Shown piece by piece: positions 24,029-31,827 of a stretch of 48,250 nt of DNA. The stretch spans positions 1-48,250 of the forward strand of contig NZ_JAGSOV010000047.1 in the NCBI RefSeq assembly GCF_023898865.1, written 5' to 3'. Position numbers and translations under genes: made by a program. The notes under the pieces are model-generated. The model was not told where the DNA came from. It made no database searches and worked only from the letters and a program-made list of their open reading frames with translations. Each line of letters begins with the position of its first letter. The first letter of the stretch is position 1. Source of the stretch: Pseudonocardia humida. GTDB lineage: Bacteria > Actinomycetota > Actinomycetes > Mycobacteriales > Pseudonocardiaceae.

Positions 24029-24451
24029 TCACGCCTCGACGAGCACGCCCATGGAGCGGGCGGTGCCGGCGACGATGCGCATGGCCTTCTCGATGTCGTC
24101 GGTGTTCAGGTCGGGCAGCTTGCGCTCGGCGACCTCGCGCAGCTGGGCGGCGGTCAGCGTGCCCGCGGGGGCGTGGGCCGGGCGGGCCGATCCGGGGCCG
24201 CCGAGCGCCCGCCGGATCAGGAACGAGGTCGGTGGGGTGCGCAGCTCCAGGGCGAACGAGCGGTCGTCGAACACGGTGATGCGGGCGGGCACGACGTCGC
24301 CGCGCCGGGCGGCGGTCAGCTCGTCGTAGTGGCGCTTGATCCCGACCAGGTTCACCCCGGTCTGGCCGAGCATCTTCCCCAGCTCGGTCACCGCGGCCGC
24401 ACCGGCCGTGAGCTGCAGCGTCACCTGGTGGATGGGTCTCTTCGGCGGCAT
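24029..24451 (-). CDS. Divergent ribosomal protein L11 paralogue
   Basis: A 140-residue protein with the full L11 fold. The N-terminal domain has G-Q-T-G-V-N-L at 29-35 and V-V-P-A-R-I-T-V-F-D-D-R-S-F at 53-66. The C-terminal rRNA-binding domain has T-P-P-T-S-F-L-I-R-R-A at 72-82, P-D-L-N-T-D-D-I-E-K-A-M-R at 113-125 and G-T-A-R-S-M-G-V at 129-136. Ordinary L11 has P-P-V-G-P-A-L-G-Q before G-V-N; here that segment is T-E-L-G-K-M-L-G-Q, one residue shorter and with both prolines lost. It stands alone, far from the rplK-rplA context, between a DUF1707 gene and dprE1. It is therefore an accessory copy or L11-like factor, not the housekeeping gene. Confidence 0.9.
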   Translation of the reverse strand: MPPKRPIHQVTLQLTAGAAAVTELGKMLGQTGVNLVGIKRHYDELTAARRGDVVPARITVFDDRSFALELRTPPTSFLIRRALGGPGSARPAHAPAGTLTAAQLREVAERKLPDLNTDDIEKAMRIVAGTARSMGVLVEA

Positions 24452-24509
24452 GGTCCCGACCCTGCGGCCGGCACCGGGTGGAGGGTCCAGGGGAATTACC
24501 GCGCGCGAG

Positions 24510-24515
24510 TAGCCT
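24510..24515 (+). promoter_or_regulatory. -10 box of dprE1-dprE2 (leaderless)
   Basis: TAGCCT lies 7 bases before ATG 24523 and no ribosome-binding site is present. Confidence 0.45.
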
Positions 24516-24522
24516 TGGCCCG

Positions 24523-25881
24523 ATGCCTGAGACGACGAGCCTGCGCGGCTGGGGTCGCACCGCGCCCACCGTGGCCACCGTGCGCCGGCCGCGCACCGTC
24601 GAGGACGTGGCCGCGGCCGTCGCCGCGGCCGGGCCGCGCGGGCTGATCGCCCGCGGTCTGGGCCGCTCCTACGGCGACCCCGCGCAGAACGCCGGCGGCC
24701 TCGTGCTCGACATGACCGACCTGGCCGCCGTGCACTCGATCGACCCCGACACCGGGATCGCCGACGTCGACGCCGGGGTCAGCCTCGACACCCTCATGCG
24801 CGCCGCGCTGCCGCACGGGCTGTGGGTGCCGGTGCTGCCCGGCACCCGCCAGGTCACCATCGGCGGCGCCATCGGCGCCGACGTGCACGGCAAGAACCAC
24901 CACACCAAGGGCAGCTTCGGCAACCACGTCCGGTCGATGCGGCTGGTCACCGCCGACGGCGCGGTCCGCGAGCTCACCCCGGACGGCCCGGAGTCCGAGC
25001 TGTTCTGGGCCACCGTCGGCGGAATGGGGCTGACCGGCGTCGTCGTGCGGGCCACGGTGCAGCTGCACCGCACCGAGTCGGCGTACTTCGTGGTCGACAC
25101 CGACCGCACCGCCGACCTCGACGAGCTGATGGCGCTGCTCACCGACGGCTCCGACGACACCTACGGCTACTCCGCGGCCTGGTTCGACACCACGACCACC
25201 GGGGCGGCCCTGGGCCGCGCGGTGCTCACCCGCGGCTCGCTGGCCACCGTCGACCAGCTGCCGGCCAAGCTGCGCGGCGAGCCGCTGAAGTTCGACGCCC
25301 CGCAGCTGCTGACCGTCCCGGACGTCTTCCCCAACGGCCTGGCCAACCGCTACACGCTGCGCGCGTTCAGCGAGCTCTGGTACCGCAAGGCCCCCAAGCA
25401 CCAGCGCGGCTCGGTGCAGAACATCTCGACCTTCTACCAGGTCCTCGACCTCTTCGGCGACTGGAACCGGGTCTACGGCTCGCGCGGGTTCCTGCAGTAC
25501 CAGTTCGTGGTGCCCTTCGGCGAGGAGCCGACGTTCCGCCGGGTCGTGGAGAAGATCGCGCACTCGCCGCACGCCTCCGGGCTCAACGTGCTCAAGCGGT
25601 TCGGCGAGGGCAACGCGGCGCCGCTGTCGTTCCCGGTGCCCGGCTGGACGATCACCGTCGACTTCCCGGTGGTCCGCGGGCTCGACCGCTTCTGCAACGA
25701 GCTCGACGAGCTGGTGCTGGGCGCGGGCGGCCGGCTCTACCTGGCCAAGGAGTCCCGGGCCGACGCGGAGACCTTCCGCCGCGGCTACCCCCGGTTCGAC
25801 GAGTGGCGCAAGGTCCGCGACGCGGTCGACCCGAACCGGGTCTTCGCCTCCGACATGTCCCGCCGCCTCGAGCTGGCCTGA
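24523..25881 (+). CDS. dprE1: Decaprenylphosphoryl-beta-D-ribose oxidase DprE1
   Basis: A 452-residue FAD enzyme (461 in M. tuberculosis) that oxidises decaprenyl-phospho-ribose to the 2-keto intermediate, on the way to the arabinose donor DPA. The N-terminal FAD domain has A-R-G-L-G-R-S-Y-G-D and G-T-R-Q-V-T-I-G-G-A-I-G-A-D-V-H-G-K-N-H, with the conserved His at 122. In the substrate domain Lys409 of L-Y-L-A-K-E-S-R matches the essential mycobacterial Lys418. The residue matching Cys387, the covalent target of benzothiazinones, is Thr378 (W-T-I-T-V-D-F-P). dprE2 follows after 29 bases. ATG 24523 is set by homology and the leaderless promoter. Confidence 0.95.
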   Translation: MPETTSLRGWGRTAPTVATVRRPRTVEDVAAAVAAAGPRGLIARGLGRSYGDPAQNAGGLVLDMTDLAAVHSIDPDTGIADVDAGVSLDTLMRAALPHGLWVPVLPGTRQVTIGGAIGADVHGKNHHTKGSFGNHVRSMRLVTADGAVRELTPDGPESELFWATVGGMGLTGVVVRATVQLHRTESAYFVVDTDRTADLDELMALLTDGSDDTYGYSAAWFDTTTTGAALGRAVLTRGSLATVDQLPAKLRGEPLKFDAPQLLTVPDVFPNGLANRYTLRAFSELWYRKAPKHQRGSVQNISTFYQVLDLFGDWNRVYGSRGFLQYQFVVPFGEEPTFRRVVEKIAHSPHASGLNVLKRFGEGNAAPLSFPVPGWTITVDFPVVRGLDRFCNELDELVLGAGGRLYLAKESRADAETFRRGYPRFDEWRKVRDAVDPNRVFASDMSRRLELA

Positions 25882-25910
25882 GTCCCACCCCACGAGCGGA
25901 GCACTCCACC

Positions 25911-26666
25911 ATGATCGACGCCCTCGGCAACCCGCAGAGCGTGCTGCTGCTCGGCGGCACCTCCGAGATCGGGCTGGCGGTGGTCGAGGCCTTCGCCACC
26001 GACCGCCCGGTGCGCGTCGTGCTCGCCGGCCGCCCGTCCGAGCGCCTCGACGCCGCCAAGTCCCGGCTGGAGGAGCGCGGCTGCGCGGTCGAGACGATCG
26101 AGTTCGACGCCACCGCCCCCGACACCCACGGCGACGTCCTGCGCAAGGCGTGGGCAGGCGGCGACGTCGACGTCGCGGTGGTGGCGTTCGGGTTGCTCGG
26201 CGACAACGAGAAGGCCTGGACCGACTCGGCGACCGCCGTGCAGCTGGCCCAGGTCAACTACACCGCGGCCGTGTCGGTCGGGGTGGAGCTCGGCGAGCGG
26301 ATGAAGGAGCAGGGCTACGGCTCGATCGTGGCGCTGTCGTCGGTGGCAGGCGAGCGCGCCCGCCGGTCGAACTTCGTCTACGGCTCCACCAAGGCCGGGC
26401 TGGACGCGTTCTACACGGGCCTGACCGAGGCCCTGCGCCCGCACGGCGTGGTCGTCACGATCGTGCGGCCCGGGTTCGTGCACACGAAGATGACCGAGGG
26501 CCACAAGCCCGCCCCGCTGTCCACGACCCCCGAGGCCGTGGCCCAGATCGTGGTGGACGCGGTGCGCAACCGCAAGGAGCTGGTCTGGGCACCGGCGCCG
26601 CTGCGGCTGGTGATGAGCGTCCTGCGCCACATCCCCCGCCCGGTCTTCCGCCGCCTCCCCATCTGA
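25911..26666 (+). CDS. dprE2: Decaprenylphosphoryl-2-keto-ribose reductase DprE2
   Basis: A 251-residue short-chain dehydrogenase that reduces the DprE1 product to decaprenyl-phospho-arabinose. The nucleotide loop is G-G-T-S-E-I-G-L-A at 16-24, the catalytic Ser lies in A-L-S-S-V-A-G-E, and the Tyr/Lys pair in Y-G-S-T-K-A-G-L. The C-terminus has the DprE2-like R-P-G-F-V-H-T-K-M-T and ends in a basic, hydrophobic segment (L-R-H-I-P-R-P-V-F-R-R-L-P-I). ATG 25911 is preceded by GAGCGGAG. It forms a two-gene operon with dprE1, as in mycobacteria, and ends before the hairpin repeat at 26709. Confidence 0.95.
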   Translation: MIDALGNPQSVLLLGGTSEIGLAVVEAFATDRPVRVVLAGRPSERLDAAKSRLEERGCAVETIEFDATAPDTHGDVLRKAWAGGDVDVAVVAFGLLGDNEKAWTDSATAVQLAQVNYTAAVSVGVELGERMKEQGYGSIVALSSVAGERARRSNFVYGSTKAGLDAFYTGLTEALRPHGVVVTIVRPGFVHTKMTEGHKPAPLSTTPEAVAQIVVDAVRNRKELVWAPAPLRLVMSVLRHIPRPVFRRLPI

Positions 26667-26708
26667 GCCGCTCGGTGCCACCGCGCTCGCCCGTCCGGCG
26701 GCCCCGAA

Positions 26709-26763
26709 GTTCAGGAAGGCCACCTTCCTGCCCTGTGCGGACCTGAAGGTGGCCTTCCTGAAC
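26709..26763. repeat. Intergenic hairpin repeat, copy 3
   Basis: A 19-bp perfect stem: the left arm (26709-26727) begins GTTCAGGAAGGCCACC and the right arm (26745-26763) ends GGTGGCCTTCCTGAAC. It shares the outer GTTCAGGAA and GCCAC blocks and the CTGCCC centre with the copies at 8221 and 12487 but differs in the middle of the stem on both arms at once, keeping it paired. It lies between convergent dprE2 and the acyltransferase gene. Confidence 0.85.
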
Positions 26764-26809
26764 CCGGGCCGCGCGTGCCCCCGAGGTCGCGTCGGGGTCA
26801 GGCGCCGGT

Positions 26810-28246
26810 CTACAGGCGGCTGCTGCGGTAGCCGTCCAGGGCGATCCGGCCCGGGGCCGGGCGCTGGTTGCGGGCCGCGATCAGGGCGCTGACCAGGGTC
26901 GGGCGCCGGCCGGGGCCGGCGGCGTGGCGCGGGGCCATCGACACCAGCAGGTCGCGCTCGGCGACCTCGCGGCCGGAGGCGTGCCGCCCCACCTGGTCGA
27001 CGGAGGGCCGCTCGGTGGCCGGGACGTCGATGGGGGCCAGGGTCGGCTGCGTGCCCAGGCGGCCGCCGCCCGCGGGGGGCGCGGCGGGCAGCATCGCCCG
27101 CATCCGCCGCCGGGCGGGTTCCTCGACCAGCCGGAAGGCCAGCGCCGCCACCGGGACCGTGGCCAGCACCACCGCCACCCCCACGACGTGGGCCAGGGCG
27201 GTGTCGGGGGCGAGCCAGCCGAAGCGGCGCAGGGCCAGCCAGTACAGCTCCAGCATCGGGATGTGCACCAGGTACAGCGCGTAGGACAGGTGCCCACCGT
27301 GCACGGCCCAGCGCGTCGACAGCACCATCGCCGGGCCGCGGTCGGCCACCGCCACCGCCGCGACCAGCAGCGGGAACAGCACGATCACCACGCCGCCGCG
27401 GCCGGGGGCGATCCGGTCGCCCAGCAGCAGCCCGCCGGCGAGCACCACCGGCACCGCGACGGCCAGCGCGGACGCCGCGCGGCGGGTGGGCTCGGTGGAG
27501 CGCAGCCTGCGCACGGTCAGGTAGGTGAGCACCCCGGCGCCGAAGCCGCAGAGGATGCGGGTCAGCCAGCTCCACGGGTAGTACGGGGTGCCCAGCAGCA
27601 GGTAGGCGCCGCCCAGCGGGGCCATCATCAGCAGGGTGGCCGCGGCCAGCACCGCGACGGGCAGGTTGCGCATCCGGAAGAAGCCCAGCGCGGCCACCGG
27701 GAACAGCAGGTAGGCCAGCCACTCGGCGCTGATCGACCAGGTCGAGCCGACCCAGGAGGCGCCGTCGAGGTACTGGCTGGTCCACATCTGGGCCATGAGC
27801 AGCTGCTCGACCCACTCCCCGACGTCGACCTGCGGCTGGACGCTCTGGAAGGCGATCTCGCTGTCCCCGCCGAAGGCCAGCCGGGCCACCAGCCAGATGC
27901 CGAACACGTGGAACACCAGCGCGTACAGCGGCCACATGCGGCTGGCCCTGGCCCAGACGAACCGCAGGGTCGCCCCGGCGCGCAGCCACGGCCCGAGCTT
28001 GTCCAGGTAGGTGTAGGCGATCACGAAGCCGCTCAGCACGAAGAACAGGTCGACGCCGAGCGCGCCCGCGGTGACCAGCGGGCCGAGCACCGCGACGACC
28101 TCGGCGACGCCGGGCAGCGGGGTGAAGTGGAAGTGGAACAGCACCACCCACGCGGCCGCGACGATGCGCAGCCCGGTCAGTCCGCGCAGCTCGCCGCGCG
28201 CGTTCCCCGCCGTCGTGGTTCCGGTGTCCTGACCTGCTGCTCTCAC
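26810..28246 (-). CDS. Acyltransferase-3 family membrane protein (OafA/YrhL type)
   Basis: About 478 residues. The acyltransferase-3 domain covers about 20-380 with ten or so membrane helices. It opens with L-R-G-L-T-G-L-R-I-V-A-A-A-W-V-V-L-F-H, where the His is the presumed catalytic residue, and F-F-V-L-S-G-F-V-I-A follows. A proline-rich cytoplasmic tail of about 100 residues follows. Such proteins O-acetylate or acylate cell-surface glycans. Next to dprE2 and in a wall-polymer region, a wall or lipid-glycan acceptor is likely but not shown. GTG 28246 is the preferred start; a TTG at 28264 is in frame and neither has a clear ribosome-binding site. Confidence 0.88.
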   Translation of the reverse strand: MRAAGQDTGTTTAGNARGELRGLTGLRIVAAAWVVLFHFHFTPLPGVAEVVAVLGPLVTAGALGVDLFFVLSGFVIAYTYLDKLGPWLRAGATLRFVWARASRMWPLYALVFHVFGIWLVARLAFGGDSEIAFQSVQPQVDVGEWVEQLLMAQMWTSQYLDGASWVGSTWSISAEWLAYLLFPVAALGFFRMRNLPVAVLAAATLLMMAPLGGAYLLLGTPYYPWSWLTRILCGFGAGVLTYLTVRRLRSTEPTRRAASALAVAVPVVLAGGLLLGDRIAPGRGGVVIVLFPLLVAAVAVADRGPAMVLSTRWAVHGGHLSYALYLVHIPMLELYWLALRRFGWLAPDTALAHVVGVAVVLATVPVAALAFRLVEEPARRRMRAMLPAAPPAGGGRLGTQPTLAPIDVPATERPSVDQVGRHASGREVAERDLLVSMAPRHAAGPGRRPTLVSALIAARNQRPAPGRIALDGYRSSRL

Positions 28247-28329
28247 GAACGGCGCAACGAGCAAGGACTGTTCGGCGGTGCGCCTGCTGGACCGAACGTA
28301 CCGGTATGCCGCACCGCATCACTGCCGGT

Positions 28330-28393
28330 CGATCGGGGTCACCCGATCGGAAGCGGCGGGGCCCGTCGGTCCGTCGCCCGTCGGCGACGGACC
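28330..28393 (-). terminator. Two stem-loops after the nitroreductase gene
   Basis: GGTCCGTCGCC (28368-28378) pairs with GGCGACGGACC (28383-28393) around four bases, 13 bases after the nitroreductase stop. A second hairpin, CGATCGGG/CCCGATCG (28330-28337 and 28342-28349), lies beyond it. Both are perfect. Confidence 0.6.
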
Positions 28394-28406
28394 GCTACCT
28401 CGGGCC

Positions 28407-29060
28407 CTACCAGCGGTCGACGTGCAGGACCTTCTCCAGGGGCTCGCGCGGGGCGGGCTTGAACGTCTCACCGGTGTAGTAGGCGGTGGGCAGCAGCACG
28501 CCCTGGCGCACCTTCGGCGGGATGCCGAGCAGCTCGGAGATCTCCTTCTCGTAGGCCAGGTGCAGGGTGGTCCACGCGCTGCCCAGCCCGCGCGCCCTGG
28601 CCGCCAGCTGGAAGCTCCAGGCCGCGGGCAGCAGCGACCCCCACAGCCCGGCCTGGTTGCCGGCCGGCAGGTCCTCGCCCGCGGTGATGCACGCCAGGAC
28701 GTGCACGGGCACCTCGCCCATGCGGTCGGCGAGGTAGGACGCCGAGTCGCCGACCCTGGCCTGCACGACCTGCCGCTCCTGGCTCAGCGTCGCGATGCGG
28801 GCCGCCGAGGCCGGGGAGTTGCGGTACGCGTCGAACGAGCGCCGGTAGTACTCACCGATCTGGGCGCGCAGCCCGGCATCGGTGACGACGATCCAGTGCC
28901 AGCCCTGGGTGTTGCTGCCCGTCGGCGCCTGCAGGGAGACCTCGATCGCCTCCTTGACCAGCTCCAGGGGGACCGGCCGGTCGAAGTCGAGGCGCTTGCG
29001 CACCGAACGGGTGGTGGTGAGCAGCTCGTCGGGGCCGAGCGGCAGGACGTTTCCGGTCAT
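28407..29060 (-). CDS. Nitroreductase family FMN oxidoreductase
   Basis: A 217-residue flavoprotein. FMN-binding residues are in T-R-S-V-R-K-R-L-D-F near residue 17, Q-A-P-T-G-S-N-T-Q-G-W-H-W near 44, and the C-terminal G-I-P-P-K-V-R-Q-G-V-L-L-P-T-A-Y loop. Family members reduce nitro compounds, quinones or specific metabolites with NAD(P)H. The physiological substrate is unknown. ATG 29060 has AGAGG about 9 bases upstream. The ATP-grasp gene starts upstream in the same direction, ending 25 bases before this start, so the two probably form an operon. Confidence 0.9.
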   Translation of the reverse strand: MTGNVLPLGPDELLTTTRSVRKRLDFDRPVPLELVKEAIEVSLQAPTGSNTQGWHWIVVTDAGLRAQIGEYYRRSFDAYRNSPASAARIATLSQERQVVQARVGDSASYLADRMGEVPVHVLACITAGEDLPAGNQAGLWGSLLPAAWSFQLAARARGLGSAWTTLHLAYEKEISELLGIPPKVRQGVLLPTAYYTGETFKPAPREPLEKVLHVDRW

Positions 29061-29084
29061 CCGTCGAACCTCTCACGGAGTGGA

Positions 29085-29942
29085 TCAGGAGACCAGGGCC
29101 GCGGCCAGCCGCCCCGGTGCCCCCGCGTCGGCCTGCGGCAGGAAGAGCGAGGGCTCCACCAGCTCCACCTCCAGCACGCGGTGCCCGCCGTCGTCGTCGC
29201 GGACGAGGTCGACGCGGGCGTAGGCCGGGGTGCCGAAGCGGGCGGCCACCACGTCGACCGCGGCCCGCGCGACGGCGACCTGGTCCGGGTCGGCCTCGTG
29301 GGCGGACAGCTCCTCGGCGACGAAGAGCTCGTCGACCGCGCCGGCCGGGGCCAGGGTGATGCGCTTGTTGGCGGCGTGGCTGTAGCGCCCGCCGAAGAAC
29401 AGCAGCCCCCACTCCCCCTCCGCCTCGACCGAGGCCACCCTGGGCTGCACCAGGACGGACTCGCCGCGCCCGGACAGCCGCTCGACGTGCTCGCGGGCCA
29501 GGTCGGCCTGGTCCGCCCGGTAGGCGCCGACGTCGCGGCTGCCGGCCCCGACGGCCGGCTTGACCACGACGTCGCCCCCGTCGAGCCGCACCGGCCCGCC
29601 GGCCTCGACGAACGTCGTCGGGATGGTGGGTACGCCGGCGGCGGCCAGCTCGGCCAGGTAGTGCTTGTCGAGGTTCCAGCGCACGACGGCGACGGGGTTG
29701 CGCACGTCGGTGACGGCGTCGACGCGGCGCAGCCAGTCCAGGAACCCGTCGAGGCGCTGCGGGTAGTCCCACGTGGAGCGCAGGACCACGCGGTCGAAGG
29801 CCGCCCAGTCGACGTCCGGGTCGTCCCAGTCCACGACCTCCACGCGCGCCCCGGTGCCGGCCAGCGCGCCCAGCGCGAGCGGCTCGTCGTCGTCGCGGCC
29901 GCGGGCGTCGCGGGTGGTCACCCAAGCCAGTGAGTCGATCAC
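29085..29942 (-). CDS. ATP-grasp domain protein
   Basis: A 285-residue protein with the layout of small ATP-grasp ligases of the RimK/glutathione-synthetase type. An N-terminal alpha/beta domain (V-V-L-R-S-T-W-D-Y, about 55) is followed by N-L-D-K-H-Y-L-A-E-L-A-A-A-G-V-P-T and then the ATP site, V-V-V-K-P-A-V-G-A-G-S-R. C-terminal metal ligands lie in R-V-L-E-V-E-L-V-E-P-S-L-F. The W-D-Y and E-L-V-E-P-S-L-F boxes match a group of uncharacterised actinobacterial proteins. It should join a carboxylate to an amine or thiol, but the substrates are unknown. GTG 29942 fits a leaderless promoter. Confidence 0.85.
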   Translation of the reverse strand: MIDSLAWVTTRDARGRDDDEPLALGALAGTGARVEVVDWDDPDVDWAAFDRVVLRSTWDYPQRLDGFLDWLRRVDAVTDVRNPVAVVRWNLDKHYLAELAAAGVPTIPTTFVEAGGPVRLDGGDVVVKPAVGAGSRDVGAYRADQADLAREHVERLSGRGESVLVQPRVASVEAEGEWGLLFFGGRYSHAANKRITLAPAGAVDELFVAEELSAHEADPDQVAVARAAVDVVAARFGTPAYARVDLVRDDDGGHRVLEVELVEPSLFLPQADAGAPGRLAAALVS

Positions 29943-29949
29943 GCCGGGG

Positions 29950-29955
29950 ACGCTA
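29950..29955 (-). promoter_or_regulatory. -10 box of the ATP-grasp/nitroreductase operon (leaderless)
   Basis: TAGCGT on the minus strand lies 7 bases before GTG 29942. Confidence 0.4.
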
Positions 29956-30012
29956 GCGTCCGGACCGGGGTGCGGGCTGCCCTCCGGGGGTAAGGCTTCG
30001 CGCCGGACGCCG

Positions 30013-31818
30013 CTACTCCGCCGGGGCGCAGGTGGCGGCGACGGTGGGGTCGCGGTCGTAGCGGTAGGAGGTGCGCTCCCAGGCCCCGGTGAGGTTCTGC
30101 CAGAACCGCTCGGCGGTCAGCGGGGCGCGCACCGAGTCGAGCACCTCGGCGGTGGCCGGGCAGGCCAGCGCGGCGCGGGCGGCGGCGAGCTGGTCGGGCG
30201 GGGCGAACCCGCCGTCGTCGACGACGCCGGCGTCGGCGACGTACCAGGCGGGCGGGAGGTCCTTATCGTGGCCGATGCGGCCGTCGGGCAGGCCGGTGGC
30301 GTGCGCGGCGAGCGGGTTGACCAGGCCGACGCCGTCGTGGACGCGCACGTCGAGCGGGGCCAGCTCGCCGGCGACGCCCAGGTTGAGCCAGGCGATGGAG
30401 TCGGGGGCGCCGGGGGGCGCGGGCAGCAGCCGCCACTCCAGCTCGCCGTCCGGACGGGGCGCGGCCAGGGCGAGCGAGGGCTGCGCGGTGGCCTCCAGCG
30501 CCGCCACCCCCTCGGGGACCATCGGGTGGGTGCGGAAGTCCTCGGCGGCCACCGGGTAGAGGGCGTCGACCAGCCGCACGTAGTAGAGGCGCTCGTTGGC
30601 GATCCCGCCGGGGCCCAGGTCCTCGTAGGCCGGGCGCAGGCCGAGCACGCAGACGAACGCCCACGCCCCGACCACCGCGACCGGCAGCACGGTCCGCCAG
30701 ATCAGCGGCACCACGAGCACCGGCAGGACCAGCGAGAACAACGCGGGCAGCAGCATGCGGCCGTGCATGAAGTCGCCGCCGACGCGGATCACGTAGACGG
30801 CGAGCAGCAGGCCGGCCAGCACCGGGGCGACGGCCACCGCGGCCGTGGCCACCCGCAGCCGCGGGTCGCCGTCGGGGCGGCGCACGACCAGCAGCACCGC
30901 GGCGACCAGCAGCGCGGCCAGCGGCACCCACAGCCGGTAGGTGGCGGTGAGGTCGTCGAGGTAGAGCAGGCCCTGCTCCCACCGCGGGTCGCCGGCCTCC
31001 TTGGCCAGCGCGGTGGAGGGCACCAGGAGCCCGTAGTAGCCGGCCCGGAAGACCTCGTAGGCCAGCGGGACCGCGGCCGCGGCGGCGGCCAGCCCGACCA
31101 GCCGGGGCAGCCCGCGGCGCCGCTCCAGCAGCACCAGCACGACCGCCGCGAGCAGCCCGAACAGCGCCAGGTCGGGGCGGACGAGCGGGGCCAGCCCGAG
31201 CACCACGGCCGCCGGCCACGCCCGGCCGGTGGGCGCGGATCCGTTCCCGGCGCCGTCGTCGCTCGCCCGGCGCAGCGCCTCCAGCCTGCGCACCAGCAGC
31301 CACCAGGTCAGCCCGAGCCAGCCGACGATCAGGCCGGTCTCCAGGCCGGAGGTGCCGAAGTCCCAGAACGGCGGCAGCGCCACCACGACCAGCGCGCCCA
31401 GCGGCACGATCCGGCGCCGCCCGCCGGCCAGCCTGCGCGCGCCGTCCATGCCCAGGCCCAGGCCAAGCACCGACAGCACCAGGCCGAGCACGACGGCCGC
31501 CCAGTTCAGCGACACCCCGGGCACCAGGCCGGGCAGCGCCAGCAGGCCGGTCCACAGGGTGGAGGTGTTGGCCTCGACGCGCTCGCCCGCGTTGTAGACC
31601 GGGCCGTCGCCGGCGAGCAGGTTGCGCACCGTGCGCAGCACGATCAGCCCGTCGTCGCTGACCCAGCGCCGGTTCCCGATCAGTACCGCGAACCCGGCCA
31701 GCGTGATGCCGATGACGAACCGGTCCCACGGGGAGCGCGGGATCGGCAGCCGGGTGGGGCGTTCGCCCGCGGCCCGCGGCCCGGAGCCGGCGGGGACCGG
31801 GTCGGTGGCGGTGCTGAT
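30013..31818 (-). CDS. aftB: Terminal arabinofuranosyltransferase AftB, apparently lacking a canonical start codon
   Basis: A membrane glycosyltransferase that adds the terminal beta-1,2-arabinofuranose to arabinan using decaprenyl-phospho-arabinose. It matches mycobacterial AftB strongly: S-D-D-G-L-I-V-L-R-T-V-R-N-L-L-A-G, E-R-V-E-A-N-T-S-T, T-S-G-L-E-T-G-L, G-Y-Y-G-L-L-V-P-S-T-A-L-A-K, G-G-D-F-M-H-G-R, G-L-V-N-P-L-A and R-I-G-H-D-K. The first helix and the catalytic Asp pair (D55, D56 in the numbering used here) lie upstream of the first standard start, GTG 31641. Between the methyltransferase TAG at 31830-31828 and those residues there is no ATG, GTG or TTG in frame. ATC 31818 has AGGGG 6 bases upstream and gives M-S-T-A-T-D-P; with it the protein is 601 residues (627 in M. 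tuberculosis). Confidence 0.85.
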   Translation of the reverse strand: MSTATDPVPAGSGPRAAGERPTRLPIPRSPWDRFVIGITLAGFAVLIGNRRWVSDDGLIVLRTVRNLLAGDGPVYNAGERVEANTSTLWTGLLALPGLVPGVSLNWAAVVLGLVLSVLGLGLGMDGARRLAGGRRRIVPLGALVVVALPPFWDFGTSGLETGLIVGWLGLTWWLLVRRLEALRRASDDGAGNGSAPTGRAWPAAVVLGLAPLVRPDLALFGLLAAVVLVLLERRRGLPRLVGLAAAAAAVPLAYEVFRAGYYGLLVPSTALAKEAGDPRWEQGLLYLDDLTATYRLWVPLAALLVAAVLLVVRRPDGDPRLRVATAAVAVAPVLAGLLLAVYVIRVGGDFMHGRMLLPALFSLVLPVLVVPLIWRTVLPVAVVGAWAFVCVLGLRPAYEDLGPGGIANERLYYVRLVDALYPVAAEDFRTHPMVPEGVAALEATAQPSLALAAPRPDGELEWRLLPAPPGAPDSIAWLNLGVAGELAPLDVRVHDGVGLVNPLAAHATGLPDGRIGHDKDLPPAWYVADAGVVDDGGFAPPDQLAAARAALACPATAEVLDSVRAPLTAERFWQNLTGAWERTSYRYDRDPTVAATCAPAE

Positions 31819-31827
31819 GGCGGGCCC

